Shown here piece by piece: positions 39,150-50,529 of a DNA stretch of 64,000 nucleotides. The notes under the pieces were generated by a model. It saw only the letters and a list, made by a program, of their open reading frames with translations. It was not told the origin of the DNA and did no database searches. This DNA comes from Paramacrobiotus metropolitanus. Taxonomy: Eukaryota > Tardigrada > Eutardigrada > Parachela > Macrobiotidae. The stretch is from positions 620,001 to 684,000 of the forward strand of contig NW_026570251.1 in assembly GCF_019649055.1 (NCBI RefSeq), given 5' to 3'. A program made the translations under genes and the position numbers. Numbering within the stretch: the first letter of the stretch is position 1; each line of letters opens with the position of its first letter.

Positions 39150-39850
39150 GGAAATTAAGAACAAAATATAACAATCAGATACATATAAATTATAAAAATG
39201 TTTATTTTCGTCCATTTCACATTAATTTTGCGATTTCGGCTCTAATCGAAAACCATAAAAGTGATTTTTTTATTTTCTTCATGAAATTATTTTATTCTAT
39301 TTTTTCATTTTTTGAAATGTTGACAAAAATATTTTTACAGTTTTTTGGATGACGAAAATTTGGAAAACAAACTGATGACATCGCCGAACCCTTCAAGCGA
39401 TAATTTTATAGTTTTAAAATTTTTTTTGAATTTAGCACATACAATGTACGACAAAGAGGTTGAACCGATCAGTCAGTCCTGGTTCAATAACCTCGCAACG
39501 ACGCCACCAGAAAACTGGCTGCTTACTCACAGCGGACGCTGCGCTTGAATATCAGTGCAGTATAGGTTGCATATCAAAATTAAGAACAAAATTTAAACTT
39601 TCAGATACATATAAATTATAAAATGTTTATTTTCTTTCCATAGACTTAACATTAATTTTGCGATTTTGGCTCTATCTCGAAAGCAAAAAGTGATTTTTTA
39701 TTTCTTCATGAAATTATTTATTCTATTTTTCATTTTTTGACAATTTTGATATGCAACTATATTTTGCACTTTTTTCACGGAGCGAAAATTTGAAACGTTT
39801 GTGGTCGCGAACCCTTCAAGTGATAATTTTAAAATTTTAATTTAGCGTAC
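39150..39850. repeat. Tandem duplication, two ~300 bp units about 425 bp apart
   Basis: Units ~39150-39460 and ~39574-39850 share TTAAGAACAAAAT, CAGATACATATAAATTATAAA, TTAATTTTGCGATTT, CTTCATGAAATTATT and CGAACCCTTCAAG in the same order. AT-rich, with no coding signal. Confidence 0.8.
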
Positions 39851-40359
39851 ATACATCGGCATATCAGTTTGTCAAAATACATTTCGGAGAGCAAATGACT
39901 ATCAAAATTAGTCATCGTAGGCAGCGCCTAAGGAGGTAGACAAAATCGAAAACGCAAAATAAAATTAATTGAAAAACTGCGTAAACGTGTGAAAGGTATT
40001 CAAAAATTGTCATAGAAGGTAAGAATATCAGTTTAGTATCCTGAGCTTTCAAAGGTCACATTCGCCCTGCCTGCTTTAAACAGCAGTTCGACAAATTTTG
40101 GTTCCGAAGCCACTTCACTACAAATCTACAAGGTTAAGTGGAACGCAATGCGTAGAGAAACCAAATGGAAACCGCAATATATACCGGTAGAAAAGTATAT
40201 ACCACAAAAAATAAAATAATGATCAAAATTTTAGAAAATAACAGATTCAACAAATAACTAGATAATTACTGAATAATTCATACTTGCTCAGATTACTGGA
40301 GGGTGGGAGGCTATAATTTATCAGAGGAGAATGCATCATTTGGGATAACGCGCGTTTTT

Positions 40360-40423
40360 GCTCCTTCATATGCGCAATTACGACAAAATTCAGGCTCCTT
40401 CATATGCACAATTACGACAAAAT
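40360..40423. repeat. 30 bp direct repeat, two copies
   Basis: GCTCCTTCATATGCGCAATT... at 40360-40389 recurs at 40394-40423 with one mismatch (period 34). Confidence 0.8.
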
Positions 40424-40792
40424 AATCAAAACAAATTCAAAGCCCGGAAGCCGGGCAACGGTGGCATGCATATTGTAATTCCTGTAATGTATCAATCGCA
40501 AAGTAAACTGCAGAACTGCTAAAGTTTCTCTGTTAAAGTCATGAAGTGCGACTACTAAAATTAATGCAATCAACTACTAAATGCGACCCTATTTTTTCGG
40601 GTTATTGATCAATGCATAGTATCGTTTTTGCACGCCATTTAGCGATCACTGGGTTTTGTTTGCGATCTGCTGGTATTAGTACTCGTAATTGGCGATGAAT
40701 ACGAATTTTTTCCGTTTTTATCTTCAATATGTATTGGCAACTGGACGAAGATTTCGCGGGCGGAAGCTTAGCAGTAGCAAGTTCACATTTTT

Positions 40793-41218
40793 TTGTTTTT
40801 TATGAGATTAGTGCTCAGGTGGCATCTGTTTTGGCATGTGGGAGAAGGTGCTCCGCCACCATTTGTTCAAACTTCACAGACATATCACATCTTTTTGTCC
40901 TGTTATAACAAAACGAAATGGTTTCCTCGGTTTTACTTAAAAAGCGGCATGTCGCGGACCACTGCAAGTCAGGTTCTCCAGTCAACCGGATATTATGGAC
41001 AACATAATCAGAGAAATTCCTGGGACGATGATCACACTGTCTGTTTTCGGCCGACGGCAGCCGTGAGACTACAGAATTTCGAATATGCGGCTTTGGGTCA
41101 GCACTTCACCGAATGTATTCAAACTTTTTGGAATTCTTTTAGAGCGATAACCATACCCGAACCGGATGTTGCTCGCACAAACGGTTTTCGCACCAAGGTA
41201 CTAAAGTCATATGGCTAG
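40793..41218 (+). CDS. Unidentified 141-codon open frame
   Basis: Starts ATG at the TTTTTTATG context and ends TAG. The translation has no motif I recognise. Its last codons (ARTNGFRTKVLKSYG) lie in a block of ~90 bases whose relative appears at about 47775-47885 (CGCACAAACGGTTTTCG, then GGCTA(C/G)AGAATGT). The frame's end is therefore inside a dispersed repeat, and the whole frame may be transposon-derived or fortuitous. Confidence 0.25.
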   Translation: MFFMRLVLRWHLFWHVGEGAPPPFVQTSQTYHIFLSCYNKTKWFPRFYLKSGMSRTTASQVLQSTGYYGQHNQRNSWDDDHTVCFRPTAAVRLQNFEYAALGQHFTECIQTFWNSFRAITIPEPDVARTNGFRTKVLKSYG

Positions 41219-42528
41219 AGAATGTTATTAAACAAAGCAAAAAAGTGCTTGGGAGAGCGCGAAAACTTTCGCTTTCGCGCAGATAGACGAATATGGTACC
41301 GTTTACCGGACCATTCCATTAAAAACGCAATTGAAATCTCTGTGAGCTGCGTTTACTGGCGACGGAGAAGCAAGCACGTGCGCGCTGCCGCACAGTAATT
41401 GGGTCTGACCGGGTGACCTACTAGCGTAATTTTAAAGGCGTTTAATGGCCGTAATCTGAAAAGTTAGCTGCCCTGACACGCTTGCCTTAGGCCAAATAAC
41501 AAACTCTTGTAGATAAAAGACAAAATCCGGATAAAGCGGCTTCAGGCGTTGTACGGTAAGATGCCCCATCCGTGTGGTGTTCTCTGCGCCCTTGGCTACT
41601 GAATATACTTCCCGTTTATATCACTGAGTAATTAGTCCTCGACCAGGATAGCAATGAAGAAGTGGTTTTGCTTTAAATCTCGTTTGTTTCAGTACAAATT
41701 TTGTGCTTACTTGTGGTACCTATTAAAGGTCAGTATCTTATGAGGCACTGGTATCTTTCCAGTTTTTTTCACGGCAGCTTTAGTTTCAGAGACTTGGTTT
41801 GCTGTTGTTGTTGACCTTGTATTATACGCGGATCCTCCCATTTCCTAACTTAGAATACTTAAATCTGGAAAAAATGATTTAGCGGCCGTCTGTCGGATTA
41901 GGGATTTACTTGGAACTTGGAAAAAGCTGGCACTGAAACGAGGACAGGTATACCAATCAATTATTTATGATAAGTAGTTACGTCGTTCATATTTTCTAGC
42001 AATGGAACGGCTTTGCACGTGTGAATGTCCGAAATGATTTCAGAATTTAGACCATTAGATGATATAGATCTTCAAGAATGTATGCTGTTCGTGTAAACGT
42101 CCTTCACTCCTTCTGTCTCGATTCCATGTGCCTCTGCTATTGGCAATATCCTCACTGTATCCACTATCCCAGATACCAGCCTGCCACGGGTAGCTCGAGA
42201 ATCGCACCATCACTTCCATTCACCGCCACCGATTTAATGTGCGAGTATTGTCCGCGGTTGTAAATAGGCTCTAACCCGGCGCCGCACGAATCGCGAAACC
42301 GATTTCTCGCATTCCTGAAGCGGCGCAATTTTACGAAAACAGAAACACGGCTACCTATTTAGGCACGTTGCTGCACACCAGTAAAATTATTGTTTGCTAG
42401 TTGGAAACTTGGAGTAGGGATGATTTCTGGTTGTTTTGGAATTAACAACTGTACTCACCAGTCAGCAGCAATGAACATTGGGCTAACACGAAGGGAAGAA
42501 AGATACGAGTACATATATACTGTATAGT
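41219..42528. other. Spacer without a recognised gene
   Basis: No convincing coding segment on either strand. GC content is higher than in the introns, but frames are short. Confidence 0.5.
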
Positions 42529-42684
42529 GTACAAGCTTGTCCGGTAATTTCTGCCGGTTCAATACAGCGAAATACACAAATTTGCGTGTTACGCCAAACG
42601 TAGTGTAGTGGTAATCGCTATAGCGCAAAATACAGTATGTGCTATCTGTACCTTTACGACAGAAATTACCGGACAAGCTTGTAC
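42529..42684. mobile_element. 156 bp fold-back element (MITE-like) with perfect 25 bp TIRs
   Basis: GTACAAGCTTGTCCGGTAAT... at 42529-42553 is the exact reverse complement of 42660-42684. On both sides lies a copy of ACATATATACTGTATAGTGT (42511-42530 and 42708-42727), so the element is bracketed by a ~20 bp direct repeat that may record the insertion or a later duplication. No coding capacity. Confidence 0.75.
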
Positions 42685-42897
42685 GGGTAGCATACATATA
42701 TACTCGTACATATATACTGTATAGTGTGTACGGGTAGCATGAATGTACAGATATTTTTGTTGTGTCGTCTCGTAACTCGAATTATTTGACACGCGAAATT
42801 GTGTACATGCACGGAAACTTGGCGCTACAATACAGTCACAAGTTTCCATAAAAGTGAAAGAATTGTACTGAATACACAGCTTCAGCCGACTACGGAA

Positions 42898-43117
42898 ATG
42901 GCGGCCTAATCACACAGAACATTTCGTCTAAGTTGGCCGATGCTGGTGCTGTTCCCATGACAGAGGCCGCGTTCCCGCGTTGGACGTCAATGCTGATCCG
43001 TTGGCGCAAAAACTCCGTCGCCCGTGCCCCGCCTGTTTCCTGTTGTATCATCTTCCCGACTTCGGTGACGTAAGGTGGGACGTAGTCTCTTTCTTGTCGT
43101 AAATTATACATAAACAT
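42898..43117 (-). mobile_element. 3'-terminal fragment of a non-LTR retrotransposon (LINE)
   Basis: Minus-strand frame with ARATEFLRQRISIDVQRGNA, nearly the same as SHEFLRQRLSIEIQRGNAAS in the copy ending at 51389. Only the last ~55 codons remain; upstream sequence is unrelated, so the copy is 5'-truncated. A third lineage of the same element in this window. Confidence 0.75.
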
Positions 43118-44615
43118 CTGCTAAACTTCCAAAATAAATGCGCGAATACCTGCCGAGTTATACAATATAAAATCTCGTTCGCCTTTTTCCGTGGATAACG
43201 CGATTGTCATATTATATACTTGAGAAAATTGATATACTCGTATTATGTACATATGTAAGTCATAAGTCTTGCAAATTAATACGTATTATTGATGTCTTGC
43301 AAATTATTACGTATTATTATTGATTTTAATGTTTGTTTCAGAGCAAACACTTAAAATCAACTCGCTCCACATGCTGTTTTGCAGATCGCCTACACGCTAC
43401 TCACAACCAGTACGTCGTAAGTCCAACGCGGTTATCAACAACGTAAATTACCAACTAAAATTACGAGTATTTAAATTTTCTAAAAACAACTTCAAACTAA
43501 AGCTGCAGAGGACTGGCCAAAAGGCCCAAAACCTATTCGATTGATTCCATATTACTGTTTTTAAGGACGTTTCAAAAGTAAATTTCCTTATGTGCATCTA
43601 TGCCACAAAAGCTTTTGGGTACTATGTATTGTAGTACACATTGTCCATGTACCGGTATTGTACCGGAAGTAGTACTGTACGTATTCCCATTAAATACTGT
43701 TTATCGAACTGGTAAAAGCTCCCGTTTTGACGTCACTGAATTTTATTTTAAATAGCTGGCTTGACAATGTGAAATTTCTATGAAATCTTGTACTTACTCA
43801 ACCCTGAAAAACCAGCAGCACCTGGGTGGTGCAGTCCACGGAAAAGCAAAAGCACAGAATAAGTGCTATCCTGTCAAAAACGAATACCGGCGAAATTTGC
43901 TGAAAAGTTTATGTTGTAAAACCACTTACTGAAAACTGAAAATTGGTCAAGGAACAACTCTGGATTGACAACAAGTAACACAGCAGCCGGGCCTGCAAAC
44001 ATGAATTTTTCACCAGTATAACCAGGAATCCAGGATTGTAGGAATATGTACAGTACAATGAATAAGTGTTGCATCTTACACTGACAATGGATACGATCTG
44101 TATATAAAAGGGTTTCAGAGGCGTAGGGGCGGGATTGCCTCAGCCGTTAAGCTCCCCCCTATATATACAGTACTTAAATTTGTTTTTTTTCCACGTTTAC
44201 TGGACCATTGCCGCTGAAATTTTTGATTTTGAAATACTTATTCCTGGTACCTACTCTGTCTTCGAACAAATAATGCAATCTTTCTGACTTTAGCCGTGTG
44301 CTGGTTAGTAAACCGAGAAGAATGGCGGAACAATTCACGGATGCTTTTCCAAATCCTGACGGTAAAATATTTCGAATTTCATTAAAATAAACTGATGTTG
44401 TCGGCATCGCGTAGCTCACGGTACCTTAGACGCTGTTGACCCTATAATGGTTTTTATCAATACTTCGTACAACGATTTTCAAGTTCAAAAGAGATTTGTG
44501 AAAGCAAGTAATTTACTTTAATTTTTGAAACCCTTTAATAATTATTTTTGACAGTAGTATTACGCATAATGTTTATCGCTGGTATTTTAAATTTATTGTC
44601 GATAACATTGCAGAG
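43118..44615. other. Spacer and probable promoter of the helix-turn-helix gene
   Basis: No gene recognised. The right part (about 44370-44615) has a diverged copy at 54445-54700. The sequence AACATTGCAG just before 44614 could be an acceptor, so an upstream non-coding exon is possible. Confidence 0.5.
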
Positions 44616-46962
44616 ATGGACGTGACTATGAAACGAATGACTGTCAAAAAAGGCTGCGAAGACTTGCAAAAAAGGTATGAGCACTTTCTTTCCCATTTCT
44701 CCATTTCTTCATCGGATGTGTTGCTAATTTGTTTGTGTATCATGGATAGGTTTTAATTATATTATCTTACGCAACAGAAAGTATATCACTTGTACAGTAT
44801 ATTACTGGTACTTCAGACAAGAGAGAGGCAAAGGACTTGATGCGGAAAAAAAGCGGCTTATCTGCGAACTACGAAATGCTGGCTGTGCTCGAAAGGAAAT
44901 CGCGGAACGCGTGGGCATATCTTTCTATCAGCTGAAGAATTATATAGAAAAAGCAAAATTAGCTCGAATACCAACGACGCGGAATGAGGAGCAGAGAAAA
45001 GAGATTGTTAGGATAGCGCGCACACGGCAATTTAGTCTAGCACAGATTGCGGAGCAGTTTCGCATTACCGAGCAAACCGTGCGGCAAGTGCTGCGCATGC
45101 ATGATGTTACGGACGAGAAACGGAAAACTATCCTCCGCATGTACGATGACGGCTTCTCCATGACGGATATTATTCGCGAGGTTAACGTACAGTTTAGCGC
45201 CGCCAAAGCGACAATCCAGTGTGCTGGACGCAAACCGGCCGCCAACGGTAGGATCAGTATCCGTCGGGAGCAAAAGGCCGAAATGCTGAGCTGTTTCAAA
45301 GAACGCCGCAGCAGGCCATACATCCGGAAGAAGTTTCATCGGAAAACGAGTGGACTGACTCCAGCTGCTGTTGTGATGCTGCGTGCGGAGGGATTGTCAT
45401 GGACTGCTATAGCAAAACGGTTTAAAATCAGCAGAAAGACTTTACAAAAAATACTGACAGAAACCGACCAAGAAGCGATCACGCCCGATGGACACTCGCC
45501 GAGCAGCGCGGAGACTGCCGAGCAACGGGTGTCTGGTTCGGACACCGTCGAAGGCGTTGAGACCACACAGGCCTCAACGTACGGTCTAAACGAAATAGCC
45601 ACCGAGAAGATTTCTTCATCAGTGTGCAATAGCGACGAAATAGCTGTTGGAAAAGTTCAAAACAACATCTCACACTCAGAAACTGTCATAGCTAAGGAAT
45701 CCAGACAACAACAGCCTGGTACGTGCACTGTCGAGCTCATTTTTGGTTACAGTAGAATTAAGAAGTGTGTGAATTTTCCACCTATTACTGTAGTTTAAAG
45801 CACCTTATATACAACCTTACTTACAATTAGGACTGTATGTGTCGGGACTGTCATTTTCGTCGGACCGCAAGACCAGTAGACCAAATCTTAAACGTTTTAT
45901 CCAACAACACAATTAGCAAACGGGGTTCGGCATCGCAGACTCATAGTGTGCCACACTATCTCCCGCATAAGTCGTACAAGGGACCTTATCCCGTCTCCCG
46001 AGCATGTTGCAGTTGGTTGGTTGCAATTTATACCGGAGCAATTTTCCAGATGTCAGCAGTCATGGCGAGCCACAACTGAATGCCTATGATGATTTCTTTG
46101 GCGGGGAGTATCGCGTAACCGGTATGGCCGAGGCCGCGGGGCTCACAACGGAACGTGCCCGCAGCATCCTCAAGTTCGGCCCACAATTTAACCCGTGCGG
46201 TACTCCAAAAGCATCCACTGCTTCTACGTCCCAACCAATCAGACCTCAGTGCTATCCGTATATATGGCATATTTTGTATCACAGGTAAAATGGAGATCTT
46301 TTTGCTGCTCTAGGCCTAGCTAAGTCTGTAGACATATGGTGGCACTGATATCCGTACATTCCGGATGAACTTTCATTTCCGCCGGGCAGTCATACTGCTG
46401 GCAGCGGTACTTACGGGAGATATCGCTACGTACTGAACGCATACCGATAGATAGCAAATAGTAATAATACCACTTATACCAGTATGGCACCCGAAAAATA
46501 CCGTCGGGAGGAAAGAAATATCGAAAAAACTTTATAACTATAACACCTAGGAAGACCTTGGGTTTCGAGCGAAACTGATATTAATTTTTATCGGCTACCA
46601 CTTACGCAGCTGGTCGTATCTGTGACTATACAGGTGGTCAACGGGTGACTACGGAGCACAAGCAGTAGCTAAAAAACAGAAGTTTTGTTTTGTTATTACT
46701 AAATCACAGACCATAAAGAAGTTTTTTTAACTTTGATGTTAAAGTTGCTCTTTGATACTCATACTGAAGATGCTTTTAACTTTGATACCGAAGGTGCCAC
46801 AGATGCAGTCCAACATTCAAGCCCATACCCGCCGCCACTGTTGGAAGTCCTGAAAAATCTGTGGATCAGCACAATCATTGCGGCTCACCAAGTTTACCAC
46901 CGCGCCAGTGCGTCGGCGAGAAACCGCGGCGGCAGCGGAACCTCACGAGGCTAATGAAATGA
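44616..46962 (+). CDS. Protein with five or six tandem helix-turn-helix repeats (possibly domesticated transposase-like)
   Basis: Exons 44616-44674, 44817-45718, 46050-46284 and, less surely, 46803-46962, all phase-compatible (AG|A, G|AT, AG|A), give about 451 residues. Homeodomain-like HTH units recur every ~45 residues: ~31-66 (ARKEIAERVGISFYQLKNYI), ~78-113 (SLAQIAEQFRITEQTVRQVL), ~121-156 (SMTDIIREVNVQFSAAKATI), a weaker one ~169-198, ~200-234 (SWTAIAKRFKISRKTLQKIL), and one in exon 3, ~333-365 (RVTGMAEAAGLTTERARSIL). Such folds bind DNA; paired HTHs are known in Tc1/mariner and Pax-type DNA-binding domains, but I see no DDE catalytic domain. Residues 235-320 are Ser/Thr/Glu-rich and probably disordered. 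If the splice at 45718 is not used, the frame ends at 45798. A transcription factor or domesticated DNA-binding protein is inferred. Confidence 0.65.
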
Positions 46963-47206
46963 TCGATGCAAACCACCAGGACGGTATGCGTTGGAGTAGT
47001 GCTTATGCCCACGTACTGGCGCTAAATCGTAATTAACGTGCAACTGTGAAAGTGATCAATTAATGAGTGGAATTGAAGTGCTGAGAAGTTGACAACCGTC
47101 ACTAAGCTATGCGCTACACTAACCCAAACTGGCTGGTCGAATCTCCTTAATTGTTTTTTTGCTGCTGATTAATATAGTCGATGAGAGGAAGGACAGTTAG
47201 GACAAA

Positions 47207-47548
47207 ATGGAGCGAGATCTAGATGAAGTAGAAAGACCGAAAAACAGTCGTGTAACATGGTCCCTTGATTTATTAAGCATCCGCCGGTGTTATTTCGGTG
47301 TAACTGGATTCGCTATTACTTCGTTTCGGGTGTCAGCGGAAAATTACCCCCTCAATGGGATATGCGCCGTAGACGCCGTACCCGGAAACGATATTTCTGG
47401 TTCCCGCAGCCACCACACAATAAGTCCACTGAGAACCCCGCGGTCGCCATCACCCGATAACGCTGTGGGCAGCATTACCGCAGAGCGCCTACATTACGAA
47501 ACGTACATTACAAAACTGCGCGAACATGCTGTTCTTGCGAAACCTTAA
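47207..47548 (+). CDS. Unidentified open frame, possibly a terminal exon
   Basis: The frame 47207-47548 ends RSPSPDNAVGSITAERLHYE...LAKP. A good acceptor (TTCTGGTTCCCGCAG) ends at about 47409 and would start an exon in phase with the end of exon 3 of the helix-turn-helix gene (46284). It is therefore a rival for that gene's last exon. No domain recognised. Confidence 0.3.
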   Translation: MERDLDEVERPKNSRVTWSLDLLSIRRCYFGVTGFAITSFRVSAENYPLNGICAVDAVPGNDISGSRSHHTISPLRTPRSPSPDNAVGSITAERLHYETYITKLREHAVLAKP

Positions 47549-48475
47549 TGCAGCTACTCGACACTGACTTCCTGTCGCCAGTACGAATGCTGGTAGACTA
47601 GATCACAGCCACAACGGACCCCCGATCTGCCAGTTTTCTTGTGTAAGTCCACTGGACAAGAACGACTGTTTTCACGCGCGCAGGCTGTAAACTCCCTAAT
47701 GCTCGCCACCCTGATGCATGCGGTCCAATTGTAAAAGAATAATGGAAATTTTCTTATAACCATAATTCCCGCACCGCGCGCACAAACGGTTTTCGTGCTT
47801 ATAGAATATGCATACAAATCGTCTGGCTACAGAATGTCATAAACGATGGCAAAAAATTTTTGGGAGTGCGCAATAGTGAAAGCTCTCCTGCATGTAATAT
47901 GTATACCAATTAGGTACAATGTACTGGGACATTTCCTGTAAGAAGAAACAGTGCCCAGAACGCCCATTGCATTTCGTGTTGTCAGAATCAAATGCTGGAA
48001 TCGAAAAACAAGAGCAACATCTCTTTCCTGTTCCAGTAAGCATATAAACATCCTCGTAACGATTGTTAACTTTTTTTTGTTAAGCCATAATGTCCAAAAG
48101 TTGTTCCAATCAGTAATAAATAATGCAGCAGTTCAGATTTTTAACACTGGTCAGTACATAACTGGAGCTAGCTTTCATTGTTCAGTACGTAATGGGAATT
48201 TTTACTGTTTATTTAGGTAAAACACAAACGAATTAAATTACGAATACACAGTACCGGTGCAGTTATTCTCTACTTTGTCCTTTGTTACTGATCACGACCG
48301 TATTCAGAGTCAGACGTCAGTCACAACTCAAAAACAATGCTAAGTTTTTAAAAATACGATACTTGCTTAAGGAAAAGCAACAAATTAAGTGGGCACTTTA
48401 CACACCGAAAACGATTATTGTAATTCACGCAGTTATAGAATGCCATCGCATCAGTTTTTGACCTACCGGGCCAAA

Positions 48476-50335
48476 AACGAACGAACGAATCGAACGAACG
48501 AATCTGTGCAATCAGATCATGCGAAACACTATAAATTTTATTTCTCAATATGTATAAGGCGAGCTTCCCTCAACAAAACTGATCAAAGGAAGAATTTGTC
48601 CCAATTAACGTGGGAAGGGACAGTGCACAAAACACTCATCGCATTGCCACGCATAATCTCTAAACTTAAAGGTTGAAACAAAAAACAAGTAGAACGGCTC
48701 TCGCCCGTCCTTAAAAACAACTTTTTACCAATCTCTTTTAACGTAATAATGCCGGTCTCACACCAAGTGCCAAAAGTCTCGCATGCAAAGGGGACAAAAT
48801 TACAGCGATCCATAAGCGACTTGTATTTTCCAATCTTTTCCCTGCAGGCCAGTTCAGCGGCTGCGCCAGCACACTTTGAAGTCGCGTCGATGTATGAATC
48901 CGCCATCGTGTCTCTGCAGGTGACGTCCCAAACTAACGGCTGTCCGCGGTACCACTTCCAACGCGTGGCTCCATCCGGGCGCTTTCCGTTTTCACGCAAA
49001 AAGCCAATGGGCTCCGGATATGCTTCAATGCCAGCATTACATAGCGCTCGCAGTATGATATCGTTGATACCATTATGGCGTTCCCTTCTCCCGATGCACT
49101 TCTTGCAAGCTAGCCCATGGTATCCGTTTTCCGCAACCTCTTTGCCACATCTCGCACATGAGTGCTGCTCTACGATCTTGGCGCCAAGCCATAGGCCAAC
49201 AGAAATGCGGAAAGTCTGATCATCCAGGAGGTTGCCGAATACTTTCGCGGGAAGGGCGTTAAGCCAGGCCCCGGCGTACTTCGTGCTGACTGCTCTCAGG
49301 CGAGCTTCGGTTCTTTTATCTACACCAATAATATTCCACAACGTGTAAACATCCTTCTGGATTACCGCGTTATCCCAAACGCATTGGTGAACACGTGCCA
49401 GATCTAACGGCAGTTCTTCACACGCAGATTCCAGCTTCCAGTTTTCGCACGCATCGCTGACCAACTGTTCGCTGTTGCTGTTGAAGATCTGTGATGATAA
49501 CTGACGAGTTGCAAACATGGAAGCCAAAAAGGCCGAAGGAGCCAATGCTTTCGCTCGTCGTACACCCAAACCTCTTTTGGCAACAGGAAGCGTTGCCTGC
49601 GTGTATACAGGGCCATCCAGTTTGGTGTTGGTGATTTCTTCAAGGGCAACTTTGACGTGCAAGTCGAACTCATCAAGCAGTTCCGGCACTTTCCAACACG
49701 GGCTGCATCGCAACGTGTACATAAGCTTCGGGATGGAAAGGCAATTCCGCAGGAGGTAAAATCCATGATGGGCGTTAAGTAACTGCAAGCGGTCTGTAAA
49801 AATTTTTAACGAAGCAATTTTCTGTTGCAGTAAGAGGGTTATGGCCTCATCAGTTAATGGTGCCCCAAGAAACGTTACCGTTTCAGGCTGCAAACAATCG
49901 CACCAGGGGCAATTGAATGCAGCCTGTTCTTGGCCACCTCGCGTTCTTCAGTAGCACCACCGATCAGCAGCATTTCACACTTCAATTCCAGTCCAGCGGC
50001 GCTGCTGGCGGCGATGATCGATGTCAGATCATTAGCCACTTCATCCACTGTTCCTCCTAAAGCACCGTCATCCAAGAAAAACACTCTCAGTTTCGAGGAC
50101 AGGCCTATACAAAACAGTAGTGCAACGAGGCAGTAAAGCAACGGTCCCATAGGATCGCCCAGCTGGATCCCCGTGGCGGATGACAAGTCCTCATCACTGC
50201 CACTGCAAGACAAGACAGACGGTGCTCCATACACACTCTGGACGAACGGATAATATTCCGGGAAATGTTCGAGGACAGACTGTAACATAACATCACGCCG
50301 AACGGTGTTAAACGCATTTCTGTAAACACTATTTT
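48476..50335 (-). mobile_element. Non-LTR retrotransposon with restriction-like endonuclease, 5'-truncated
   Basis: Minus strand. 50335-49875 encodes the middle of a reverse transcriptase: RNAFNTVRRDV, then GIQLGDPMGPLLYCL, then the catalytic FFLDDG. 49893-48583 encodes the thumb and a C-terminal endonuclease: AWLNALPAKVFGNLLDDQTF, a C-x2-C-x9-H-x3-C finger (CARCGKEVAENGYHGLAC) and RPD-x15-D (KRPDGATRWKW...VWDVTC). A CCHC finger followed by RPD...D is the known mark of the restriction-like endonuclease in R2, R4, NeSL, Hero and CRE type LINEs, which nick the target and prime reverse transcription. The two frames overlap at 49875-49893 and differ by one base, so the copy is frameshifted and inactive. 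Everything upstream of the RT core is missing. The 3' side ends near a tetranucleotide ACGA array at 48476-48507. Confidence 0.78.
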
Positions 50336-50473
50336 AAGTACAAGGTACGGATATGCTGCAAAATTAATGTAAGTCACGTGTATTAATTTTTGCAAAATGT
50401 GTACATCGATTCCGCTCGCCCATTGGTCATTTTGGTCTGTGGTTCAGTGTTTTTATTTGATAACCCAGCACAA

Positions 50474-50529
50474 ATGACTCCGAGGCACCAGTGACGCCGC
50501 TGCTGACGTCACTGGTGCCTCGGAGTCAT
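50474..50529. repeat. Perfect 23 bp hairpin at the 5' junction of a LINE copy
   Basis: ATGACTCCGAGGCACCAGTG... (50474-50496) and its exact reverse complement (50507-50529) flank a 10-base loop. The right arm continues in frame into the plus-strand LINE coding sequence. The left arm is thus an inverted copy of LINE sequence at the truncation point. Confidence 0.85.

Noticed and set aside
48476-48507. Short regularly repeated ACGA units as a CRISPR-like or satellite array
   Set aside because: Only a few tetranucleotide units, at the 3' end of a LINE; a simple microsatellite or element tail.
49930-50136. Plus-strand frames over the LINE reverse transcriptase
   Set aside because: Antisense shadows; the minus strand carries the LGDPMGPLL and FLDDG motifs.
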